The position numbers and the translations under genes are program-made. From Oricola sp. (GTDB lineage: Bacteria; Pseudomonadota; Alphaproteobacteria; Rhizobiales; Rhizobiaceae): a stretch of 64,000 nucleotides of DNA. Positions within the stretch are counted from its first letter, which is position 1, and each line of letters opens with the position of its first letter. The stretch lies in the NCBI RefSeq assembly GCF_022763245.1, contig NZ_JALEGV010000012.1:434001-498000 (forward strand). Reading direction: 5' to 3'. Below are positions 19,223 through 27,886 of the stretch, in pieces. The notes below the pieces were generated by a model, which saw only the letters and a program-made list of their open reading frames with translations, had not been told where the DNA came from and did not search any database.

Positions 19223-19899
19223 GCCGCTTCGGTCAGGGTGAACGGTCCGAGGATGCGGTTGGCTTCGGCCACGGCCTCGCCCGGCTCCACCCCCTCCGCG
19301 AAGATCGCCCGCGACAGGGCGACGAATTCCGTTCCGGTGGATGCGGCGTCGGCCAGCGTCTCCAGAGACGCGCCGCCCATGAGGATGCATGGGATCTCGA
19401 CCATCGCGGCCCACCACTCGGCGATATCCATGTTCTTGCGGTGCGGGCCCGGATGGGTGTCCTGTCCGAAGCGCCCGAAGAACAGGTAGTCGGGACGCGC
19501 CTCGCCCATCTCCAGAGCCTTGTGGCGGGTCTCGGCCCCGCCGGCGCCGACGATGTTGCGGCCGGCCAGCCGTTCCGCCGCCTCGCTCAAATCCGCCATT
19601 CCGCTGTCGACGTGCAGCCCGTCGGCGCCGGTTCGGCCGAAAGCGCGCGTGTCGTTGACGGCGATGGCGGCGACGCCCCGCGCCTGGGCGACGGGCACGC
19701 AGGCTTCGAGGTGCTTCTGATAAGCGCCCTCGTCGAGATCATGGACGGGGAAGATGACGGACGCGACATCGCCTCCGGTGAGTGCGGCTTCGAGCCGGGC
19801 GGCGAAGGCCGGACCGGACTCGCCGGGCGGCGCGACAAGCACGAGCCTGCAACGTTCGAGATCGGCCTCGTCGGCCGTATGGGATACCGTCTGGTTCAT
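19219..19899 (-). CDS. thiE: Thiamine phosphate synthase-like protein
   Basis: 226 residues, a TIM-barrel protein of the ThiE/TenI type, expected to join the thiazole and pyrimidine halves of thiamine. Recognisable pieces are IAVNDTRAFGRTGADGLHVDSG and DYLFFGRFGQDTHPG, but the canonical GPIFxTxTK phosphate/pyrimidine loop is altered (GRFGQDTHPGPHRKN). The enzyme is therefore divergent, and activity or substrate may differ. Gene symbol tentative. It forms a pair with the Sel1 protein. Confidence 0.65.
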   Translation of the reverse strand: MNQTVSHTADEADLERCRLVLVAPPGESGPAFAARLEAALTGGDVASVIFPVHDLDEGAYQKHLEACVPVAQARGVAAIAVNDTRAFGRTGADGLHVDSGMADLSEAAERLAGRNIVGAGGAETRHKALEMGEARPDYLFFGRFGQDTHPGPHRKNMDIAEWWAAMVEIPCILMGGASLETLADAASTGTEFVALSRAIFAEGVEPGEAVAEANRILGPFTLTEAA

Positions 19900-20046
19900 G
19901 GGCGCTAACTAAATTTCCTTCGGGTCCGGTTCAACCGGAAAAGGGACCGTTTTGCGGCGGAACCGTCCCGCTTCCCCGCCGCGACCTTTCTTAATCGCGT
20001 GAAATGCCGTAAGCGCGGCAGTGTCCAACGTCTCCGACGGCCCCCG

Positions 20047-20811
20047 ATGCCCATCATTACCGATCCGTATTTCTATGCCGCGGCCATCCCGGCCGTCATC
20101 TTCGTCGGCCTGTCGAAAGGCGGCTTCGGCGGCGCGATGGCGCTGATCGGCATGCCGCTGATGGCGCTCGTCGTCTCCCCGATCAAGGCCGCGGCGATCA
20201 TGCTGCCCATCCTGATCGTGATGGACATGGTCAGCCTGTGGACCTGGCGCGGCGTCTTCGACGGGCGCACGCTGAAGATCATGCTTCCGGCAGCGATTGT
20301 CGGCATCGGCATCGGCTGGCTGACGGCGACCTGGGTCACGGCGGCCCATGTCCGTCTCCTCGTCGGCGCCATCGCGCTGCTCTTCGTCGCGGATTATCTG
20401 CGCCAGCGGATCATGGATACCGGCAAGCAGCCCCTGGCGCACAACCCGATCAAGGGGCAGATCCTCGGCATCATCGCAGGCTTCACCAGCTTCGTCTCGC
20501 ATGCCGGCGGCCCGCCCTATCAGTTCTATGCCCTTCCGCTCCGCCAGGATCCCAAGGTCTTCGTCGGAACCTCGGTCATCTTTTTCTCGGTCGTCAACGC
20601 GGTCAAGCTCGTACCCTATTTCGCGCTCGGGCAGTTCGACCCGACCAATCTGGCGACATCCGCCGTGCTGATGCCGGTGGCCCCGGTCGCCACGCTGACG
20701 GGCGCCTGGATCGTCCGCCGCATCGACAGAAGTGTCTTCTATCCCTTCATGTACACGATGATCCTGGTCGTCGGCGCGAAGCTCGTCTACGACGGATGGA
20801 CCGGACTTTAG
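20047..20811 (+). CDS. TauE/SafE-type sulfite exporter family permease
   Basis: 254 residues with about eight membrane helices and the family hallmarks GLSKGGFGGAMALIGMPLM near residue 20 and FTSFVSHAGGPPYQFYALPL in the second half. The family exports sulfite, sulfoacetate or other small organosulfur anions; the substrate here is not determinable. The start at 20047 (MPIITDPYFY) places the first helix at the N-terminus. The next gene is an ArsR regulator 53 bases downstream. Confidence 0.85.
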   Translation: MPIITDPYFYAAAIPAVIFVGLSKGGFGGAMALIGMPLMALVVSPIKAAAIMLPILIVMDMVSLWTWRGVFDGRTLKIMLPAAIVGIGIGWLTATWVTAAHVRLLVGAIALLFVADYLRQRIMDTGKQPLAHNPIKGQILGIIAGFTSFVSHAGGPPYQFYALPLRQDPKVFVGTSVIFFSVVNAVKLVPYFALGQFDPTNLATSAVLMPVAPVATLTGAWIVRRIDRSVFYPFMYTMILVVGAKLVYDGWTGL

Positions 20812-20864
20812 CTGCCGCGTGGGAAGGATTGACCGCGGCCTGGTTTGCCCCTACCGGTTAAAAG

Positions 20865-21131
20865 ATGAATGCCGCGGACTCCTTTCACGCAATCGCAGAC
20901 GCCAACCGCCGATTCATTCTGGAGGAGTTGCGCCGCGCGCCCATGACGGTGGGGGAACTGGCCCAAAAGCTTCCCATCTCCCGTCCAGCGGTTTCGCAGC
21001 ACATGAAGATCTTGCTCGATGCGGGGCTGGTCTCGGCGCGCGCCGCGGGCACGAAGCGGTTTTACGAACTGAACCCGGCGGCCTTCCTGCCGCTCAACAT
21101 TTGGCTCGACCAGTTCTGGGACGGCGACTGA
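20865..21131 (+). CDS. ArsR/SmtB-family winged-helix regulator
   Basis: 88 residues, essentially one winged helix: PMTVGELAQKLPISRPAVSQHMKIL is the recognition part (~25-50), followed by the wing AGTKRFYEL. There are no cysteines and no classical metal-binding motif, so this belongs to the metal-independent subgroup that often pairs with an SRPBCC protein; none is adjacent. Its target is unknown; the upstream TauE-type permease is a candidate. Confidence 0.85.
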   Translation: MNAADSFHAIADANRRFILEELRRAPMTVGELAQKLPISRPAVSQHMKILLDAGLVSARAAGTKRFYELNPAAFLPLNIWLDQFWDGD

Positions 21132-21142
21132 GCGCCGTCCCG

Positions 21143-21164
21143 AAAAGGCCGCCTCGCGGCGGCC
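21143..21164 (-). terminator. Terminator of the leftward DUF465 gene
   Basis: Stem GGCCGCC / GGCGGCC with a 4-base loop. Read leftward it is followed by TTTT. It lies between the ArsR and DUF465 stop codons and may also end ArsR transcription. Confidence 0.65.
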
Positions 21165-21187
21165 CCAAACTCGGATAACTGATGTGA

Positions 21188-21364
21188 CTAGTGACGCGTC
21201 GCGGTGCGGATGCGCTCGATCTCTTCCTTCACGCGCAGCTTCTCGCGCTTGAGCTGGGTGAGTTCGACGCTGTCGGGTACGGGGCGGGACATGGCTGTGG
21301 AAATCTGCGATTCCAACGTTCCGTGCTTGCGCAGGAGGGACTCCAGATGGGCTTCTATCGACAT
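21188..21364 (-). CDS. DUF465 (YdcH-like) small protein
   Basis: 58 residues, a two-helix hairpin with the pattern HLESLLRKHGTLESQI and LKREKLRVKEEIERI. Matches DUF465. A GGAG seven bases before ATG 21364 decides the start. Function unknown. A second member is encoded divergently at 21548. Confidence 0.82.
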   Translation of the reverse strand: MSIEAHLESLLRKHGTLESQISTAMSRPVPDSVELTQLKREKLRVKEEIERIRTATRH

Positions 21365-21547
21365 GTAATGTCTCCTTCCGTTTGACCGGCCTGTCGTGGG
21401 CCGGACTTGGCATGGTGACACGGAAACCCGCATCTGTCGAACACGTGGCTGTGGAAATGAGTGTGAATTTGTTGCAAATAGTGAACTGATCGTAACGCGG
21501 GGATTCGCGACCGACGGCAGGCTGAAACACGACAAGAAGGAAGCGGC

Positions 21548-21751
21548 ATGTCAGAGCAGGATCAGGCCGATTTGCGGCTTGCATTTGCGCGGCTTAAACA
21601 GGAACACGCAGACTATGACGCCGCCATCGACGCGATGCTCCAGGTCGGGTGCAACATGATGCAGATCCAGCGCATGAAGAAGAAGAAACTCGCCGTCAAG
21701 GACCAGCTTCAGAAGCTGGAAGACCAGATCATCCCGGATATCATCGCCTGA
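21548..21751 (+). CDS. DUF465 (YdcH-like) small protein
   Basis: 67 residues with the same fold as the divergent neighbour ([20 protein letters not shown] and [19 protein letters not shown]) but low identity to it. It lies 11 bases upstream of purE on the same strand, so it is probably co-transcribed with purEK. Function unknown. Confidence 0.82.
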   Translation: MSEQDQADLRLAFARLKQEHADYDAAIDAMLQVGCNMMQIQRMKKKKLAVKDQLQKLEDQIIPDIIA

Positions 21752-21762
21752 CCGGAACCGCC

Positions 21763-22260
21763 ATGACCGCAAAAGTCGCCATCATCATGGGCAGTCAATC
21801 CGACTGGCCGACCATGCGGCACGCCGCCGCTGCCCTGGATGAGCTGGACGTGCCTTACGAGGCGCGCATCGTCTCCGCCCACCGCACGCCCGACCGCATG
21901 GTCGAGTTCGCCAGGACCGCGAAACAGTCCGGCTTTCAGGTCGTCATTGCCGGCGCCGGCGGCGCCGCGCACCTTCCGGGCATGGTCGCTGCGATGACCC
22001 CGCTTCCCGTGCTTGGCGTGCCGGTCGAATCGAAAGCGCTGTCCGGGCAGGATTCGCTGCTGTCGATCGTGCAGATGCCGGCGGGCATTCCGGTCGGAAC
22101 GCTTGCCATCGGCAAGGCGGGCGCCACCAATGCCGGGCTGATGGCCGCTGCAATCCTCGCCTTGCAGGACGACGCGCTTGCCGGCCGGCTCGAGGCCTGG
22201 CGCGCGGCCCGCACCGCCGCCGTCGCCGACCATCCGGTCGACGAGGAAAGCGGCTCGTGA
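21763..22260 (+). CDS. purE: N5-carboxyaminoimidazole ribonucleotide mutase
   Basis: 165 residues, class I PurE with GSQSDWPTM (phosphate/substrate loop), SAHRTPDRM (catalytic His) and [11 protein letters not shown]. Converts N5-CAIR to CAIR in purine synthesis. Its stop overlaps the purK start as TGATG. Confidence 0.95.
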   Translation: MTAKVAIIMGSQSDWPTMRHAAAALDELDVPYEARIVSAHRTPDRMVEFARTAKQSGFQVVIAGAGGAAHLPGMVAAMTPLPVLGVPVESKALSGQDSLLSIVQMPAGIPVGTLAIGKAGATNAGLMAAAILALQDDALAGRLEAWRAARTAAVADHPVDEESGS

Positions 22261-23342
22261 TGCGGCTGCGGCGCGGCGCCACGATCGGCATCATCGGCGG
22301 CGGCCAGCTCGGCCGCATGCTCGCAATCGCCGCGGCCCGGCTCGGCTTCAAGACCTGCGTGCTGGAGCCGCAGGAGGAATGTCCGGCGGCCCAGCTCTGC
22401 GACACCCACATCGTCGCCCCCTATGACGACCTGAGCGCGCTGGAAGACCTCGCCGAGCGCTGCGACGTCATCACCTACGAATTCGAGAACATCGATCTCG
22501 ACGCTGCGCGCTGGCTCGAAGGCCGCGCAGAACTGCGCCCCGGCGCCCTGGCGCTCGAAATCGCGCAGGACCGGCTCGCGGAGAAGAATTTCCTCAATGA
22601 CGCCGGCATCCGAACCGTGGCGTTCCGCCAGGTCGACGACGCGGCGCAACTGTCCGAGGCGCTGGCGGCGTTCGGCGGCCGCGGGATCCTCAAGACCCGC
22701 CGCTTCGGCTATGACGGCAAGGGCCAGGTCCGCTTTCGCGGCGACGCGTCCGACCCCTCACCAGAGGCCGCGCTGGAAAGCCTCGGCCACGCCCCGTCGA
22801 TCCTGGAAGAGTTCGCACCCTTCGCCGCGGAGATTTCGGTCATCGCGGCGCGCGGAGCGGATGGGGCCGTCGCCTGCTACGACCCGCCCTGCAACGTCCA
22901 CGAGGACGGCATTCTTGCGACCTCGACCGTGCCGAGCGGCTCAAGCAACGAGATCGAGTCCGCCGCGAAGACCGCGGCCGGCAAACTCGCCGAATCGCTG
23001 AACTATGTCGGCGTGATCGGCCTCGAGTTCTTCGTGATGTCGGACGGAAGCCTGCGCGCCAATGAATTCGCTCCGCGCGTCCACAATTCCGGGCACTGGA
23101 CGGAAGCCGCATGCACAGTCTCGCAATTCGAGCAGCACATCCGCGCCGTCGCCGGATGGCCGCTCGGCGACATACGCCGGCATAGCGATTGCGTCATGCA
23201 CAACCTGATCGGAGACGATATCGGCCGCATTCCCGATCTCGCCGGCCAGTCCGATGTTCTGGTGCACGATTACGGCAAGGCCCAAAGCAGAAAGGGCCGC
23301 AAGATGGGGCATTTCACCCGGATTACTCCGCGCATCGGTTGA
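22260..23342 (+). CDS. purK: 5-(carboxyamino)imidazole ribonucleotide synthase
   Basis: 360 residues, ATP-grasp enzyme. The N-terminal nucleotide motif [14 protein letters not shown] and the ATP-grasp loop [12 protein letters not shown] (~148) are intact; the C-terminal [15 protein letters not shown] carries the metal ligands. Makes N5-CAIR from AIR, ATP and bicarbonate for PurE. The ATG at 22260 overlaps the purE stop; a GTG one codon earlier is the alternative. Confidence 0.95.
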   Translation: MRLRRGATIGIIGGGQLGRMLAIAAARLGFKTCVLEPQEECPAAQLCDTHIVAPYDDLSALEDLAERCDVITYEFENIDLDAARWLEGRAELRPGALALEIAQDRLAEKNFLNDAGIRTVAFRQVDDAAQLSEALAAFGGRGILKTRRFGYDGKGQVRFRGDASDPSPEAALESLGHAPSILEEFAPFAAEISVIAARGADGAVACYDPPCNVHEDGILATSTVPSGSSNEIESAAKTAAGKLAESLNYVGVIGLEFFVMSDGSLRANEFAPRVHNSGHWTEAACTVSQFEQHIRAVAGWPLGDIRRHSDCVMHNLIGDDIGRIPDLAGQSDVLVHDYGKAQSRKGRKMGHFTRITPRIG

Positions 23343-23385
23343 CATCGGCCGGGGTTTGCGGTTATCCACCGCTCCACTGGTTTGG

Positions 23386-23406
23386 CGCGCCTTTCGGCGC
23401 GTTTTT
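23386..23406 (+). terminator. Terminator after purEK
   Basis: CGCGCC-TTTC-GGCGCG stem-loop followed by five T, 44 bases after the purK stop. Confidence 0.85.
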
Positions 23407-23440
23407 GTTTGAGCCCTCGACGGGCACCATAGGCGATAAA

Positions 23441-23566
23441 ATGAAGATCAAGAACTCGCTCAAGGCGCTGAAGACTCGTGACCGCAACAACCGGGTCGTT
23501 CGCCGCAAAGGCCGCGTCTACATCATCAACAAGCAGAATCCGCGCTACAAGGCTCGCCAGGGCTGA
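23441..23566 (+). CDS. rpmJ: 50S ribosomal protein L36
   Basis: 41 residues, very basic, [17 protein letters not shown] then [19 protein letters not shown]. No cysteine, so this is the zinc-independent form usual in Alphaproteobacteria. Monocistronic between two hairpins. Confidence 0.95.
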   Translation: MKIKNSLKALKTRDRNNRVVRRKGRVYIINKQNPRYKARQG

Positions 23567-23571
23567 TCGGC

Positions 23572-23588
23572 GCCGCGTTGCTCGCGGC
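23572..23588 (+). terminator. Stem-loop after rpmJ
   Basis: GCCGCG-TTGCT-CGCGGC, six bases after the rpmJ stop. The following bases are only weakly T-rich (ATTTT 11 bases on). Confidence 0.45.
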
Positions 23589-23607
23589 TGCCTCACGCAA
23601 TTTTGCA

Positions 23608-23636
23608 TTTGACGTTTGCGATGCGGGCAATACCTT
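23608..23636 (+). promoter_or_regulatory. Possible promoter of the TPR gene
   Basis: TTGACG at 23610-23615 and TACCTT near 23632-23637 are spaced as -35/-10 elements. The -10 lies so close to ATG 23643 that the transcript could be leaderless. Confidence 0.35.
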
Positions 23637-23642
23637 GTCCGC

Positions 23643-24329
23643 ATGCAGACGTTTTTTCGCTTTGTCCTTCTGACCTCGATTCTCGCTCTCGGCACACCCG
23701 CAGCGCTGGCGCAGGACGTTCCTGCCCAGGATTTCAACGGACCCGAATTCGAAGAACCCGGCCTCGACGAGCCCTTGCCGGTTCCGCGCGAAAACCTCAC
23801 CCCGCAGCCGCCTGTCTATGACGACGTGCCGCTGGCCGCGGAGCCCGAGGCGACCCGGCTCGACGAGCTTTTCACCAAGCTGAAGAAGGCGAGTGATTCG
23901 CGCTACGCCGAAACTTTGGCCAACGGCATCTGGACCCAGTGGTACCGCTCCGGCAGCGCGACGATCGACCTGATGATGGGCTGGGCAAACGACGCCTACG
24001 AGGAAAAGAAATACAATGTCGCGCTGGATTTCCTCGACCAGGTGATCATCCGCGCACCGGACTTCGCCGAAGGCTGGAACCGCCGCGCCACGCTGCATTA
24101 CTCGATGGACAATTTCGCGAAATCGATGACCGACATCGAGAAGGTGCTCGAACTGGAACCCCGCCACTTCGGCGCGCTGGCCGGCCTGGCCACGATCCTG
24201 GAGCGCACCGGCAAGAACGAGGCCGCGCTCAAAGCCTGGATGCGGGCGCTGGACGTCTATCCGGCGATGCAGTCCGCGCAGGACGCGGTGGTTCGGCTGT
24301 CCGACGAACTGGCCACCGACCAGATCTGA
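23643..24329 (+). CDS. Secreted tetratricopeptide-repeat protein
   Basis: 228 residues. Signal peptide ~1-23 (cleavage after ALAQ or ALA), an acidic Pro-rich linker, then three to four TPR-like helical repeats (YNVALDFLDQVIIRAPDFAEGWNRR, AKSMTDIEKVLELEPRHFGAL). Probably a periplasmic scaffold. The start at 23643 gives the signal peptide; an in-frame start 27 bases upstream is possible but adds nothing. The hydrolase gene begins 34 bases downstream. Confidence 0.8.
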   Translation: MQTFFRFVLLTSILALGTPAALAQDVPAQDFNGPEFEEPGLDEPLPVPRENLTPQPPVYDDVPLAAEPEATRLDELFTKLKKASDSRYAETLANGIWTQWYRSGSATIDLMMGWANDAYEEKKYNVALDFLDQVIIRAPDFAEGWNRRATLHYSMDNFAKSMTDIEKVLELEPRHFGALAGLATILERTGKNEAALKAWMRALDVYPAMQSAQDAVVRLSDELATDQI

Positions 24330-24363
24330 ACCCGGCAACGCAGGACGAGACGATACCGGGCCG

Positions 24364-25437
24364 ATGAACCTTGTCACCGTGACGCTTCTCGCCATCGCAG
24401 CGCCATTCCTGGTGCTCGCCGCGATCACCCGCGTCTGGGTCTGGCAGGTCGAGAAGGAGCATCCGCCGATCGGAAGCTTCGCGACCGCCAACGCCACGCG
24501 CATGCATTACGTCCTGGACAAGGCCGGTGCTTCGGCCGACCTGCCGCCGATCGTTTTCCTGCATGGCGCAAGCGGTAATCTCGCCGACCAGATGACGGCC
24601 TTCCGCGATCGCCTCGCCGGTCGTGCCGACCTCCTCTTCGTCGATCGGCCGGGGCACGGCTGGTCGGAGCGCGGTCCCCGTTCGAACGAACTTCCCGACG
24701 GCCAGGCCGCCACCGTCGCCGCGCTCATGGACGAACTCGGCATCGACAAGGCGGTGATCGCCGGCCATTCCTTCGGCGGAGCCATTGCCGCCAGCTTCGC
24801 GCTCGAACATCCCGACAAGACGATCGGCACGCTCTTCCTCGCACCCGTCAGCCACCCCTGGCCGGGCGGCGTCGACTGGTACTACAACCTGACGCCGGTC
24901 CCTGTGATCGGCCGCATCTTCTCCGAAACGCTGGTGCTGCCCTTCGGCCTCGGACGCATGAAGTCCGGCATCGCGGCCGTCTTCACGCCGAACAAGCCGC
25001 CCGAGGGTTTCGTCGAACAGACCGGTGTGCCGCTGCTGCTGCGGCCCTGGCACTTTCGCTCGAACGCCACGGATGTCGCCCGCCTCCACGACTACGTCAC
25101 GCGAACGGCGCCGCGCTATCGCGAGATCCGTACTCCGGCCGTGATCATCACCGGAAACTGTGACGCCATCGTCCTGCCGAAGGTGCATTCCGTCGGACTG
25201 AACCGCGATCTGCCGGACGCCGAACTACTTTGGATCCGTAATCTCGGCCACAAGCCGGATTATGTCGCGACCGATCTAGCGGTCGCGGCCATCGAGAAGC
25301 TTGCCGGTTTCCCGCGCGACCTGCAGTCCATGGCGCGAGCACTGGAAGCGAGGATCGCGGATGACGCCTTCGGGCCGCTTGAGCGCTGCCTCGGCGATGT
25401 CGATCAGATGCCGGACAGTCCGTCAGAACCGATATAG
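24364..25437 (+). CDS. Membrane-anchored alpha/beta hydrolase
   Basis: 357 residues. N-terminal membrane anchor (~4-25), oxyanion segment VFLHGASG (~67), nucleophile elbow AGHSFGGAIA (~137), acid near ITGNCDAIV (~262) and a C-terminal His region NLGHKPDYV. Substrate unknown; the fold covers esterases, lipases and dehalogenase-like enzymes. Its last 34 bases overlap the end of pyk on the opposite strand. Confidence 0.82.
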   Translation: MNLVTVTLLAIAAPFLVLAAITRVWVWQVEKEHPPIGSFATANATRMHYVLDKAGASADLPPIVFLHGASGNLADQMTAFRDRLAGRADLLFVDRPGHGWSERGPRSNELPDGQAATVAALMDELGIDKAVIAGHSFGGAIAASFALEHPDKTIGTLFLAPVSHPWPGGVDWYYNLTPVPVIGRIFSETLVLPFGLGRMKSGIAAVFTPNKPPEGFVEQTGVPLLLRPWHFRSNATDVARLHDYVTRTAPRYREIRTPAVIITGNCDAIVLPKVHSVGLNRDLPDAELLWIRNLGHKPDYVATDLAVAAIEKLAGFPRDLQSMARALEARIADDAFGPLERCLGDVDQMPDSPSEPI

Positions 25438-26840
25438 GCGATCCGCAGCATGTTGGTCGCGCCCGGCGTGCGCAGGGGCACGCCCGCCGTGATGATGATC
25501 CGGTCGCCGGGCTTGGCGAACTCCTCGCGAAACGCGATGCGGCAGGCACGGTCGACCATGTCGTCGAGATCGATCGCGTCGTCGGTCACCACGCAATGCA
25601 GCCCCCAGACGAGCGCCAGCCGGCGCGCCGTCTCGATCACCGGTGAAAGTGCAATGACCGGGGTGTCGGGCCGCTCGCGCGAGGCGCGCAGGCCCGTCGT
25701 GCCCGACGAGGTGTAGCAAACCACCGCGGACAGTTTCAGCGTATGCGCGATCTGCCGGGCCGCCGCCGAAATCGCATCCGATCCCGTCGCCTCTGCCTCG
25801 GGACGCTGTGCGTTCATGATGCCCTGGAACAGCGAGTCGCGCTCGACCTTCTCGGCGATGCGCGACATCGTCTCGACCGCCTCGACCGGATAATCGCCGG
25901 CCGCCGATTCCGCCGACAGCATCACCGCATCCGCGCCTTCATAGACGGCGGTGGCGACGTCGGAGACTTCGGCGCGTGTCGGCACCGGAGCGGAGATCAT
26001 CGATTCCAGCATCTGGGTAGCGACGACGACCGGCTTGCCGGCCTTGCGCGCCGCGCGCGTGATCTGCTTCTGAATTCCGGGCACCGCTTCCAGCGGCATC
26101 TCGACGCCGAGATCGCCGCGCGCGACCATGATCGCGTCGGACAGTTCGATGATCTCGTCCAGCCGCTCTACGGCCTGCGGTTTCTCGATCTTCGAGAGGA
26201 GCCCCACCCGTCCGCGCGCGATCTTGCGCGCTTCGGCCAAATCGTCAGGACGCTGGATGAAGGACAGCGCCACCCAGTCGATCTCTTCCTTCAGCACCGC
26301 GTCGAGGTCGACGCGATCCTTCTCGGTCAGAGCGCCGACGCCCAGCGTCGTGTCCGGCAGGCTGACGCCCTTCTTGGTCGAGATCTTCGTGCCGGAGACC
26401 ACCTTGGCGACGATCGACTTGCCGTCGGTCTTCTCGGCTACCAGTTGCAGCCTTCCGTCGTCGATCAGCAGCCGGTGGCCGGGCTGAACCGCTTCGAGGA
26501 TTTCGGGATGCGGAAGATAGACGCGCGTGGTGTCGCCCGGCTCGTTGCGATTGTCGAGCGTGAAGGTCTGGCCCGGCTGGAGCTCGACCGCGCCGTCGGC
26601 GAACGCGCCGACCCGCAGTTTCGGACCCTGCAGATCGGCCAGCACGCCGATCGGCCTGCCGATCCGTTTCTCGACCGAGCGGATGCGCTTGACGAGGTCG
26701 CGCATCAGATCGTGGCTGGCATGGCTCATGTTGATGCGGAACACGTCCGCACCGGCATGATGCAGCTTTTCGATCATCTCTTCGGTTGATGAGGAAGGGC
26801 CAAGCGTCGCGAGTATCTTGACTTTGCGAACGCGCCTCAC
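25404..26840 (-). CDS. pyk: Pyruvate kinase
   Basis: 478 residues, normal length. Motifs: KILATLGPSS, FRINMSHASH, catalytic LSKIEKPQAVERLDEI with the active lysine, MVARGDLGVEMP, and the C-terminal effector domain. Converts phosphoenolpyruvate and ADP to pyruvate and ATP. Starts at GTG 26840, which overlaps the stop of the DUF1036 gene (GTGA), so translation is coupled. Confidence 0.96.
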   Translation of the reverse strand: MRRVRKVKILATLGPSSSTEEMIEKLHHAGADVFRINMSHASHDLMRDLVKRIRSVEKRIGRPIGVLADLQGPKLRVGAFADGAVELQPGQTFTLDNRNEPGDTTRVYLPHPEILEAVQPGHRLLIDDGRLQLVAEKTDGKSIVAKVVSGTKISTKKGVSLPDTTLGVGALTEKDRVDLDAVLKEEIDWVALSFIQRPDDLAEARKIARGRVGLLSKIEKPQAVERLDEIIELSDAIMVARGDLGVEMPLEAVPGIQKQITRAARKAGKPVVVATQMLESMISAPVPTRAEVSDVATAVYEGADAVMLSAESAAGDYPVEAVETMSRIAEKVERDSLFQGIMNAQRPEAEATGSDAISAAARQIAHTLKLSAVVCYTSSGTTGLRASRERPDTPVIALSPVIETARRLALVWGLHCVVTDDAIDLDDMVDRACRIAFREEFAKPGDRIIITAGVPLRTPGATNMLRIAYIGSDGLSGI

Positions 26841-27340
26841 TGGCCTTCTCCTTGCTGTCCGTTGGATGCCTGACCGGCCGGACTGGTCTCCGCCGGTTCC
26901 GGATCGTCCACGAGCTGGACCATCCAGTTTGTCTGGTTGCCTGTATCGTATTCACGGAAGCCGGCTTTCTGGAAGCCGCGCGCGTAGCAGTCGTTGACGC
27001 CCGTGATCTTGAACTGCAATTCGGCGATGCACATGCTCACCGGCCCGTCCCATCGCCCGCCGCGCACGCCGTCCTCCGCATAGAGGTAGTAGTAGCGTGA
27101 TTCCAGCGGCCCCTCGATGAGCGTCTTGCAGGTCGAACCTTCAACGGCCCACCATCCTTCCGTGATCCAGCCGGCCCGCGCCCGGTAGCCGATGGCGACG
27201 CCGACAAGATCCTGTGTTGCGTTGCACACGCGAAAGTCCGCCCGTGCGACCCCCGTCTGCAGCGCGATCGCGGCCGCAGACACCGCGAACAGACCGACAA
27301 CGCGCGTGTAAATCGATTTATCGAACGGATTTATCGGCAT
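26837..27340 (-). CDS. DUF1036 secreted protein
   Basis: 167 residues with a signal peptide ~1-33 (cleavage near GVARA) and a compact Cys-containing domain (DFRVCNATQDLVGVAIGYRA, WWAVEGSTCKTLI). The C-terminus is Gln/Pro-rich. It matches DUF1036, a small periplasmic family of unknown function. Co-translated with pyk, a pairing that offers no obvious functional link. The start at 27340 fits the signal peptide; longer in-frame extensions are rejected. Confidence 0.82.
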   Translation of the reverse strand: MPINPFDKSIYTRVVGLFAVSAAAIALQTGVARADFRVCNATQDLVGVAIGYRARAGWITEGWWAVEGSTCKTLIEGPLESRYYYLYAEDGVRGGRWDGPVSMCIAELQFKITGVNDCYARGFQKAGFREYDTGNQTNWMVQLVDDPEPAETSPAGQASNGQQGEGQ

Positions 27341-27528
27341 TTCGGGTGACACTGGTGTGACGCGATACAAATGGGTTTTCTCATCGTGGTTTGTCGCATG
27401 GCAACACTTTATGTCAATGCAAAGGTGGAACACAGACATGTTTTGCGCCCGCAGGCGATATCCCCGGGCTTGAAGCGCCGCCTGCGCCACCGATATGAAG
27501 TCCATCGCATGAGAGTGGAGACCCGGAC

Positions 27529-27837
27529 ATGACCGACATCCCGGAAGAAAAGCGCACCGAACTGGAAGCCGCCGCGTTCCGGCGCCTGGTCGCGCATCTG
27601 CGCGAGCGCACCGACGTGCAGAACATCGACCTGATGAACCTCGCCGGCTTTTGCCGGAACTGCCTGTCCAACTGGTATCGCGACGCCGCCGGGGCCGACG
27701 GCCTGGACCTGACGAAGGACGAAGCGCGCGAGATCGTCTACGGCATGCCCTATGACGACTGGAAGGCGCAATATCAGACCGAGGCGTCGCCGGACAAACA
27801 GGCCCGCTTCGCCGAAGTCGCGCCCCGCCACGATTGA
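27529..27837 (+). CDS. DUF1244 protein
   Basis: 102 residues with the conserved core VQNIDLMNLAGFCRNCLSNW and GMPYDDWKAQYQ. Matches DUF1244, whose CxxC-like pair (FCRNC) and acidic surface are conserved in Proteobacteria. Function unknown. A GGAG lies 9 bases before the ATG. Transcribed away from the DUF1036-pyk operon. Confidence 0.85.
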   Translation: MTDIPEEKRTELEAAAFRRLVAHLRERTDVQNIDLMNLAGFCRNCLSNWYRDAAGADGLDLTKDEAREIVYGMPYDDWKAQYQTEASPDKQARFAEVAPRHD

Positions 27838-27886
27838 GCCTGCACGCCTGATCGGGCTTTGACGATCGTGCATGGCCGGCGCCCCG

